From: Paracoccaceae bacterium
Lineage (GTDB): Bacteria > Pseudomonadota > Alphaproteobacteria > Rhodobacterales > Rhodobacteraceae
Reading direction: 5' to 3'
NCBI GenBank assembly: GCA_021767525.1
Contig: JAASTF010000027.1
Location: 1-19,467 of the forward strand
Length of the DNA: 19,467 bases
Within the stretch, counting starts at the first letter, position 1. The number at the start of each line of letters is the position of its first letter. Under the pieces are notes generated by a model. It was not told the origin of the DNA. It made no database searches and was given only the letters and a program-made list of their open reading frames with translations. Positions 13,764 through 19,467 of this stretch are shown piece by piece. The position numbers and the translations under genes are program-made.

Positions 13764-14963
13764 ATGAGCGAAGTCTACATCTACGATGCCGTGCGCACGC
13801 CCCGTGGCAAACGCAATGGCGGCGCGGCCGCTGTCAGCCCGATTCAACTGGGCGCAACGCCGTTGCGCGCCCTGTCCGAACGCAACGACCTGTCCGGCAA
13901 CCAGGTCGGTGACGTGGTGATGGGCTGCGTGGTGCCGGTGGGCGAGCAGGGCGGCGATATCGCGCGCGCCTCGGTGCTGGCGGCGGGCTGGCCGATCGAG
14001 GTGCCCGCGGTGCAGATCAACCGCTTTTGCGGCTCGGGCCTGGATGCGGTGGGACAGGCCGCAGGGCAGGTCGGCGCCGGCATGGTCGATATCGCCGTGG
14101 GCGGCGGCGTCGAAAGCATGAGCCGTGTGCCGATGGGGGCCGACCGCGGCGCCTGGGCCTCGGACCCGCGCGAAACGCTGTCCTCGCATTACATCCCGCA
14201 GGGTGTCGGCGCCGACGTGATCGCCACGCAATACGGATACAGCCGCACCGACGTCGACAGCTATGCCGCCGAAAGCCAGGCGCGCGCGGCCGCGGCCGTG
14301 CAAGGCGGTCGGTTCGCCAAGTCCATCGTGCCGATCAAGAACACCGCCGGGCTGGTGGAATGCGACCAGGATGAACACATGCGCCCCGGCACCACGGTCG
14401 AGGCGCTGGCCAAGCTGCGCCCCGCCTTCGAGGCCGCTGGCAAGGCTGCCTTCGATCAGCGGATCAAGTTCAAGTATCCCGATCTTGAGCAGATCAATCA
14501 TGTGCACACGGGCGGCAACTCGTCCGGTATCGTCGACGGCGCCGCCGCGGTGTTGCTGGGCAATCGCGATGCCGGCGGCACGCTGGGCCGCAAACCCCGC
14601 GCGCGGCTGCGGTCCTGGGCCAATATCGGCTCGGAGCCGTCGATCATGCTGACCGGCCCCGTGCCCGCCACCAGGCTGGCCCTGAAACGCGCGGGCATGG
14701 AGTTGTCGGACGTGGACCTGTTCGAAATCAACGAGGCCTTCGCCTCGGTCGTGATGTTCGCGATGGAAGAGCTGTCGCTGGATCACGCCAAGGTCAACGT
14801 GAACGGCGGCGCCATCGCCTTGGGGCACCCGCTGGGCGCGACCGGCGCGATGCTGCTGGGCACCGTGCTGGACGAGCTTGAGCGCCAGGACAAGACCGTG
14901 GGCCTGATCACGCTGTGCGTGGCGGGCGGCATGGGCACCGCCGCGGTGATCGAGCGCATCTGA
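13764..14963 (+). CDS. Acetyl-CoA C-acyltransferase (thiolase II family)
   Basis: Thiolase of 399 residues that cleaves a 3-ketoacyl-CoA with CoA, releasing acetyl-CoA and a shortened acyl-CoA. The catalytic residues are complete: nucleophile C89 in NRFCGSG, H355 in ALGHPLGATG, and C385 in LCVAGGMG, with NEAFA for the NEAF motif. HTGGNSSGIVDGAA is in place of the more common TAGNSSGINDGAA, a variant I associate with degradative thiolases of fatty-acid or side-chain operons. ATG 13764 has AAGGAGAG upstream; an earlier GTG at 13731 would run through the palindrome and is unlikely. The gene diverges from the FadB-like operon and ends at a bidirectional terminator. Confidence 0.94.
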   Translation: MSEVYIYDAVRTPRGKRNGGAAAVSPIQLGATPLRALSERNDLSGNQVGDVVMGCVVPVGEQGGDIARASVLAAGWPIEVPAVQINRFCGSGLDAVGQAAGQVGAGMVDIAVGGGVESMSRVPMGADRGAWASDPRETLSSHYIPQGVGADVIATQYGYSRTDVDSYAAESQARAAAAVQGGRFAKSIVPIKNTAGLVECDQDEHMRPGTTVEALAKLRPAFEAAGKAAFDQRIKFKYPDLEQINHVHTGGNSSGIVDGAAAVLLGNRDAGGTLGRKPRARLRSWANIGSEPSIMLTGPVPATRLALKRAGMELSDVDLFEINEAFASVVMFAMEELSLDHAKVNVNGGAIALGHPLGATGAMLLGTVLDELERQDKTVGLITLCVAGGMGTAAVIERI

Positions 14964-14985
14964 CCCGGATCCGGCGCCAGACATG

Positions 14986-15017
14986 AAAACGCCAGCCGTG
15001 CCGCGGCTGGCGTTTTT
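14986..15017. terminator. Bidirectional rho-independent terminator
   Basis: AAAACGCCAGCCG (14986-14998) and CGGCTGGCGTTTT (15004-15016) form a perfect 13-bp stem with a 5-nt loop. A T5 tract is on the plus strand and the A4 run gives a T tract on the minus strand. It lies between the convergent thiolase and acyl-CoA synthetase genes and should stop both. Confidence 0.92.
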
Positions 15018-15036
15018 GCTTTGTCGGCGGCGAAGG

Positions 15037-16596
15037 TCAGACCTGTCGCGCCTGGCCTTCCCAATGCGGTGCGCGCAGCGCCACCTTGTCGATCTTGCCC
15101 AAGGGCGTCAGCGGCAGTTCGTCGACCACCTTGATCGTCTTGGGGCAATAGATCGCGCCCTTGCGCGCCCGAATGGCGGCTTGCAGCGCCTCTTGGTCGA
15201 TCTGCGCCCCGGGGCGCGGCACAAGATAGGCCATCACCGCCTCGCCCCATTTGTCGTGCGGCACCCCGATGACGGCGGCCATGGCCACCGCTTCATCCTC
15301 ATAGATCACGTCCTCGATTTCCTTGGGGTAGATGTTGAAACCGCCGCTCACGATCATGTCCTTCTTGCGGTCGACGATATACAGCCGCCCCTCGGCATCG
15401 GCCACGGCCACGTCGCCGGTGTGCAGCCAGCCATGCGCCTGGGCCTTGTCGTTCTCGTCAGGGCGGTTGCGATACTCGACCATTGCCGAGGGCGCGCGCA
15501 CGCAAATCTCGCCCGGCTCGCCCTGGGGAACCTCGTTGCCATCGGCGTCCATCAGGCACACCTGCGCGGCGGTGACCGGCCGCCCGCAGGACAGCAGAAT
15601 GTCGGGCCGCTCGGGATCGTGATCCTCGGCCGCCAGATAGGTGATCGGGTAGCACTCGGTCTGGCCATAGAACTGCGCGAAAATCGGACCAAACCGCGCG
15701 ATCCCCTGTTTCAGCCGGGCCGGCGACATCGGCGCTGCACCATACATCAAGCTTTTGAGTGAAGACAGGTCGCGCTTGTCGATGTCGGGGTGATCCAGCA
15801 ATGCGTAGATCATCGTCGGCACCAACACGGTATAGGAGATCTTTTCCGACTCGATCAGGTCAAGCACCCGCGTCGGATCAAAGCCCTTGACCATGTAGAC
15901 CATGCCGCCGCGCAACAGCGTCGGCACGATCTTGGTGCCGCCGACATGGCTGATCGGGGCGACGGCCAGGTAACGCGGCGCCGGCGGCAGGTTGAAATCC
16001 GCCAGGATCGACAGGGTCATCTGCGCCACGCCAGCGGCGCTGCGGATAACGGATTTGGGCCGCCCGGTGGTGCCACCGGTAAAGTTCAGCGTGCCGGGCA
16101 GGTCGGGATCGCTGCGGTTTTCGACAAGGGTCGCGCCGCTGTTGCGGGCCCGCGCGACCAGATCGGTCGCCCCGTCACCGCCCAGCCGCAGATGGCGCGG
16201 CCCGGGGCATGTCTGCGCCAGCTTGTCGCCTGTCACGGCGTGGCTGTCATTGTCGACGACGACCACCGCCGGCCCCAGCTCGTTGATCTGCGCCTCGTGC
16301 AACTCGACCGCGGCCAACGGGTGAAGGTTGCAAACGGCCCCGCCAAGCGCCTGGGTCGCGATAACCGTGCACCAGGCATCGGCCCGGTTCGACGACAGGA
16401 TCGCCACGTTGCGGTCGGGACCAACGCCCAGCGCCTTAAGCTCGCCCTGGATACCGGCGATCAGACGCTCGGTTTCGGCATAGGTCAGCTGCCCGCCGTC
16501 CCAGCGAAACGCCACCCGTTCGGGATGGCGCCGCAGCGCGCGCAGGGCCAGAGTGGCGTCGGTGGGTGTGTCATGAAAGCTTTTGCCGGTTCCCAT
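15037..16596 (-). CDS. AMP-forming acyl-CoA synthetase
   Basis: ANL-superfamily ligase of 519 residues that activates a carboxylic acid with ATP to acyl-AMP and then to acyl-CoA. The P-loop is TGGTTGRPK (173-181), the A5-type motif is YGQTE (310-314), and the hinge region reads LYIVDRKKDMIVSGGFNIYPKEIE. The adenylation lysine is K501 in PLTPLGKIDK. The family resembles medium/long-chain fatty acid and feruloyl-type ligases; the substrate is unknown. ATG 16596 was chosen over TTG 16602 because GGAGG is 10 nt from the ATG and only 4 nt from the TTG. It lies 79 bp downstream of the IclR gene on the same strand and may share its transcript. It would feed CoA esters into the beta-oxidation operon. 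Confidence 0.93.
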   Translation of the reverse strand: MGTGKSFHDTPTDATLALRALRRHPERVAFRWDGGQLTYAETERLIAGIQGELKALGVGPDRNVAILSSNRADAWCTVIATQALGGAVCNLHPLAAVELHEAQINELGPAVVVVDNDSHAVTGDKLAQTCPGPRHLRLGGDGATDLVARARNSGATLVENRSDPDLPGTLNFTGGTTGRPKSVIRSAAGVAQMTLSILADFNLPPAPRYLAVAPISHVGGTKIVPTLLRGGMVYMVKGFDPTRVLDLIESEKISYTVLVPTMIYALLDHPDIDKRDLSSLKSLMYGAAPMSPARLKQGIARFGPIFAQFYGQTECYPITYLAAEDHDPERPDILLSCGRPVTAAQVCLMDADGNEVPQGEPGEICVRAPSAMVEYRNRPDENDKAQAHGWLHTGDVAVADAEGRLYIVDRKKDMIVSGGFNIYPKEIEDVIYEDEAVAMAAVIGVPHDKWGEAVMAYLVPRPGAQIDQEALQAAIRARKGAIYCPKTIKVVDELPLTPLGKIDKVALRAPHWEGQARQV

Positions 16597-16675
16597 GATC
16601 AAAGTGCCTCCTCACACTTTTCCAATTGTCGTGCACACGCATTTGCGGCACCGCCAGCGCCCGGGTGCGACCACC

Positions 16676-17536
16676 TTACCAGGGCGAGCGCCACCCCAGC
16701 TTTTGTGCCAGGTGAACCAGGCGCGGGCCGTATTCCTGCTCCAGCTTGTCGGGCTCCAGTATGAACGACGGGCCGCCGCAGTTCATCGCCATGTATGTCT
16801 GGTGATCGGAGTCATAGATGGGTGTCGCCGCGGCCCGCACATTCGACCGCCATTCGCGGTCGACCACGCAAAAACCGCGCGTGTGCACTTCGTCGATCGA
16901 GCGCATGATACGTTCGCGCAGCTCGGGCCAGGTGGCGCCGAAGATCGTGGCCCACCGGTCGAATTTCTCGTTCAGCTGCTCTTGCGGCAGACAGGCCAGG
17001 TAGGCGCGCCCGACGGCCGTGTTGGGCATGCTCACGCGCGAGCCGACATCCAGCAGCAGCCCCTCGCCCGCGCTTGACGCGCTGGCGGCGACATAAACCA
17101 TCGTGTCTTCCTCGGGCCAGGACAGCGCCACCGACGCGTTCGAGGCATTGGCCAGCTCTTGCATCCCGTTCTGCGCAAGTTGCCGCACCCGCAGCTTGCC
17201 CAGAACGGTGTAGCCCAGGGTCAACAGCGTGGGGCTGGGATAGTATTTGCGCGAGCTGTCGCGCTTGAGATAGCCCAGTTCGGTCAGGGTATGGGTCAGC
17301 CGCGTTACCGTGGCCTTGGCGATGCCCGTGCTTTCCGACAATTCGTTGTTGCCCATCGCCCCGTCGCGCAGGCGAAAGGCCTGCAGGATTTGCATGGCGC
17401 GAGCGACGGACCATATGAACTTTCGATCGTTGCCGTATTCGGCCTCCAGGCTTTCCAGATCGCGCGAGGCGAAAATCCTGGCCGAATTCTGCGACGAAAG
17501 GGTGGTGTTTTTCTCGGTCGTCTGTGCCTTGGGCAT
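16676..17536 (-). CDS. IclR-family transcriptional regulator
   Basis: A 286-residue regulator with an N-terminal tail of about 40 residues. A winged helix-turn-helix follows (about 41-100), with recognition helix GIAKATVTRLTHTLTELGYL (71-90), then the IclR effector-binding domain (about 115-280), which contains SMPNTAVGRAYLACLP and RGFCVVDREWRSNVRAAATPIYD. ATG 17536 follows GGAGAG; the open frame continues upstream but overlaps the TRAP permease gene. It is placed between the TRAP genes and the CoA ligase gene. It probably binds an aromatic or aliphatic acid or acyl-CoA and controls these genes and the divergent 13.7-kb promoter, where a perfect IclR-like palindrome exists. Whether it represses or activates cannot be seen. 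Confidence 0.92.
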   Translation of the reverse strand: MPKAQTTEKNTTLSSQNSARIFASRDLESLEAEYGNDRKFIWSVARAMQILQAFRLRDGAMGNNELSESTGIAKATVTRLTHTLTELGYLKRDSSRKYYPSPTLLTLGYTVLGKLRVRQLAQNGMQELANASNASVALSWPEEDTMVYVAASASSAGEGLLLDVGSRVSMPNTAVGRAYLACLPQEQLNEKFDRWATIFGATWPELRERIMRSIDEVHTRGFCVVDREWRSNVRAAATPIYDSDHQTYMAMNCGGPSFILEPDKLEQEYGPRLVHLAQKLGWRSPW

Positions 17537-17583
17537 GTAGCTCTCCGCCGGGCCCGCATCAGGATTGTCCAAGTGACACCTCG

Positions 17584-18891
17584 TCAGTTCATCAGGTTGG
17601 GCAGCACAAGGCTGATTTGCGGGAATGCTATCAACAGCGCCATGATAAACACTTCGGCAACCAGAAACCACATCACACCGCCAAAGATCGCGCGCAGCGG
17701 CACCTGATCACCCAGCACGCCCTTGACGACGAAAACGTTGAGCCCGACGGGCGGCGTCAGCAGGCCGATCTCGATCATCTTGACGATGATGACGCCCATC
17801 CAGATCAGGTTCATGTCCAGCACGTCGAAGGCCGGCAACAGGATCGGCAGCGTGATCAGCAGGATGCCCAGCGGATCAAGGAACATGCCCAGCACCAGGT
17901 AAAGCGCGATCACGACGAACACCAGTTGCAGCTCGCTCATGTCCCATTGCTCGATCAAATCACCGATGATCGGCGGAATGCCCGACAGGGCCAGCAGCTT
18001 GGAAAACAACGCCGCCGCCAGTGCGACAAAGAACAGCGCGGCCGAGCTGGACACCGCGTCATTCACCGATGCCTTGAAGAATGTCACAGAGAAGTCGCCG
18101 CGCATGATCACCAGCAGAAGCGTCGCGACCGACCCCAGCGCCGCGGCCTCGGTCGCGGTGGCGAAGCCGCCGTAGATGCTGCCGATCACCACCAGGATAA
18201 GGAAGGGGATCGGCCAGATTTCCCGCAGCACCGAAAGCCGCTCGGCCCAGGTGAAATGATCGTCGACCGCAGGCGCCAGCGACGGGTTGATCTTGCAGCG
18301 GATGATGATGAGCCCCGAATAGATCACTGCCGTCAGGATACCCGGCAAAAGCCCGGCCATCAGCAACATGCCCACATGCTGCTCGGCATACCAGGCGTAG
18401 ACCACGAACAGGATCGAGGGCGGGATCAGCGCCCCGATGGTGCCCGAGCAGGCGATCACCGAGGTGGCGAGCGAAGGCGAGTAGCCGGCTTTCAGCATCT
18501 CGGGCGCGGCCAGACGCGTCATCGCGGCCGAGGTGGCCAGGCTCGATCCGCTTGAGGCCGCGAACATCGCGGTGGCCACGTTGGTCGCCACGGCCAGACC
18601 GCCAGGCAGGCGGCTGAGCCAGATGCGCCCCGCCTTGAACAGCGAGGTGGTCAGCCCGCCATGAAAGGCAAAGGCCCCCATCAACAGGAACATCGGAATG
18701 GCGCTGAGCGTCCAATGCGCGGCGAAGTCGTGGGTTTCCGAGCCCAGCATCGCCAAGGCGGCGCGCGGGCCGCGGATCACAAGGATCCCGCCCGCCGAGA
18801 CGATGGCCAGGGCAAAGGCGATGGGCATCCGCACGGCCAGCAGCACGAACAGGGCCAGAAGCGCGATTAAGAATACGGTTGCGGGTTCCAT
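17584..18891 (-). CDS. dctM: TRAP transporter large permease (DctM-like)
   Basis: Integral membrane subunit of a tripartite ATP-independent periplasmic transporter, 435 residues, mostly hydrophobic with 10-12 predicted segments. The family motifs MPIAFALAI near the N terminus, AASSGSSLATSAAMTRLAAPEM, GTIGALIPPSI, and TPPVGLNVFVVKG (about 379-391) are present. It drives uptake of an organic acid with the sodium gradient, together with a small permease and a periplasmic binding protein. ATG 18891 is the first ATG; a TTG at 18900 is also possible but is badly placed relative to GGAAAG. The small permease gene lies upstream with a 50-bp gap. Substrate unknown; position next to IclR and the CoA ligase suggests it feeds this pathway. 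Confidence 0.93.
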   Translation of the reverse strand: MEPATVFLIALLALFVLLAVRMPIAFALAIVSAGGILVIRGPRAALAMLGSETHDFAAHWTLSAIPMFLLMGAFAFHGGLTTSLFKAGRIWLSRLPGGLAVATNVATAMFAASSGSSLATSAAMTRLAAPEMLKAGYSPSLATSVIACSGTIGALIPPSILFVVYAWYAEQHVGMLLMAGLLPGILTAVIYSGLIIIRCKINPSLAPAVDDHFTWAERLSVLREIWPIPFLILVVIGSIYGGFATATEAAALGSVATLLLVIMRGDFSVTFFKASVNDAVSSSAALFFVALAAALFSKLLALSGIPPIIGDLIEQWDMSELQLVFVVIALYLVLGMFLDPLGILLITLPILLPAFDVLDMNLIWMGVIIVKMIEIGLLTPPVGLNVFVVKGVLGDQVPLRAIFGGVMWFLVAEVFIMALLIAFPQISLVLPNLMN

Positions 18892-18941
18892 GAACGGCAA
18901 ATCTTTCCAGGGCTAGATGTCGCGAAGGCGCAAATGAGCGG

Positions 18942-19463
18942 TTATTCGACGTAAGGGGGCGGTGTTTCGGCGCGGGCGCCCCGAATGGCGCGGATCAGCA
19001 CAACGAGCGTCGCGAAAAACAGAACGACAACGGCGACGAAACACGCCCAATAGACAGGCCATGTCGGGATTTGCCACAGGCCGGAATCCAGGAAAGACAT
19101 CCGCTTGGTCTTTTTCAGCGCCAAGTCCAGCGAGGCATCGGCCCAGTAATACAAGAACACAAGCGCGATAAAGCTGGTCATCACCAGCAAGACCTGCTGC
19201 GCCCGATCCGACAGCGCCTGGGTGAACAGATCGACCGCGATATTGCCCCCGCGCAGCTGGATCAGTGCCAGCGGCATGTAGACGATGGCGATCATGTACC
19301 ATTCGGCCGTGATTTCCAGCGTGCCGGGCAGCGCTGAGCCAAAGAAGGTGCGCGCCGCCACGTCGCCGCTGATGTGGAACATCATGAAAACGATCGCGAC
19401 ACCGGCAAAGAAATACATGAACTTCGCGACCAGCGTGACCGCCTTTTCGAACCGCTCAAGCAT
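18942..19463 (-). CDS. dctQ: TRAP transporter small permease (DctQ-like)
   Basis: A 173-residue membrane protein with four hydrophobic segments (about 14-33, 50-70, 90-107, 133-158), as expected for the TRAP small subunit. The pattern GDVAARTFFGSALPGTLEITAEW and the IQLRGGNIAVDLF segment match the DctQ family. ATG 19463 is only 4 bases from the window end, so its ribosome-binding site cannot be seen, but the length is normal and the start plausible. The gene precedes the large permease in transcription order. The solute-binding subunit is missing from the window and probably lies beyond 19467. Confidence 0.88.
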   Translation of the reverse strand: MLERFEKAVTLVAKFMYFFAGVAIVFMMFHISGDVAARTFFGSALPGTLEITAEWYMIAIVYMPLALIQLRGGNIAVDLFTQALSDRAQQVLLVMTSFIALVFLYYWADASLDLALKKTKRMSFLDSGLWQIPTWPVYWACFVAVVVLFFATLVVLIRAIRGARAETPPPYVE

Positions 19464-19467
19464 GTCG

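Noticed and set aside
13677..14984. A 435-codon minus-strand open frame opposite the thiolase gene
   Set aside because: The thiolase on the plus strand has intact catalytic residues and a good ribosome-binding site; the antisense frame has neither.
16630..16639. CGTGCACACG palindrome upstream of the acyl-CoA synthetase gene, considered as a regulator site
   Set aside because: It is only a 4+2+4 palindrome, common by chance in this composition, and unlike the strong palindrome at 13730-13749.
17524..18555. A 343-codon plus-strand frame, very rich in His, Gln, Asp and Arg, opposite the TRAP large permease
   Set aside because: This is what the complement of a hydrophobic membrane-protein gene looks like. 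It has no motif and no ribosome-binding site.

Overview
The window is high-GC, densely packed bacterial DNA. An ectoine operon, a divergent EctR-type MarR regulator, a TRAP transporter, and the general look of the proteins suggest a marine or halotolerant alphaproteobacterium, probably a Rhodobacteraceae/Roseobacter relative. That placement is inference from gene content, because no rRNA or other taxonomic marker is present. I saw no tRNA, rRNA, CRISPR array, insertion sequence or phage gene. No stretch over 300 bases lacks a gene.

Layout. (1) Positions 1-2028 hold the ectoine locus: ectB (cut by the window edge) and ectA on the minus strand, with ectR divergent on the plus strand. (2) Positions 2139-3060 hold a small lipoprotein and a Tat-type secreted L,D-transpeptidase, convergent and only 7 bp apart. 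(3) Positions 3304-5150 hold a translationally coupled pair, a class III CoA-transferase and a GST-like protein. They lie behind an unusual hairpin leader and end at a strong terminator. (4) Positions 5208-13665 are a minus-strand operon of eight genes. In transcription order these are a FadB-type hydratase/dehydrogenase fusion, an acyl-CoA dehydrogenase, two single-hot-dog MaoC-type proteins, an MFE-2-like SDR, a citryl-CoA-lyase/citrate-synthase-like protein, a zinc alcohol dehydrogenase and an aldehyde dehydrogenase. (5) A thiolase (13764-14963) diverges from that operon and ends at a bidirectional terminator. (6) Positions 15037-19463 hold, on the minus strand, TRAP small and large permeases, an IclR regulator and an acyl-CoA synthetase. 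The TRAP solute-binding protein is not in the window.

How the genes may work together. Regions 4-6 read as one catabolic island. TRAP imports an organic acid, or the ADH and ALDH oxidise an alcohol to an acid. The AMP-forming ligase makes the CoA thioester. Acyl-CoA dehydrogenase, hydratases and dehydrogenases carry out beta-oxidation, and the thiolase releases acetyl- or propionyl-CoA. The operon carries both an (R)-type (MaoC plus SDR) and an (S)-type (FadB-like) hydration/oxidation module. It also has a citryl-CoA-lyase-like protein in which the expected catalytic Asp is Thr. The substrate cannot be read from sequence. The divergent promoter region (13685-13749) has a perfect 20-bp palindrome and two back-to-back promoter candidates sharing one self-complementary -35 hexamer, a plausible target of the IclR regulator.

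The most unusual points are the altered citryl-CoA-lyase-like enzyme, the two-stereochemistry beta-oxidation operon, the shared-hexamer divergent promoter with its palindrome, and the 51-nt inverted-repeat leader abutting the CoA-transferase ribosome-binding site.
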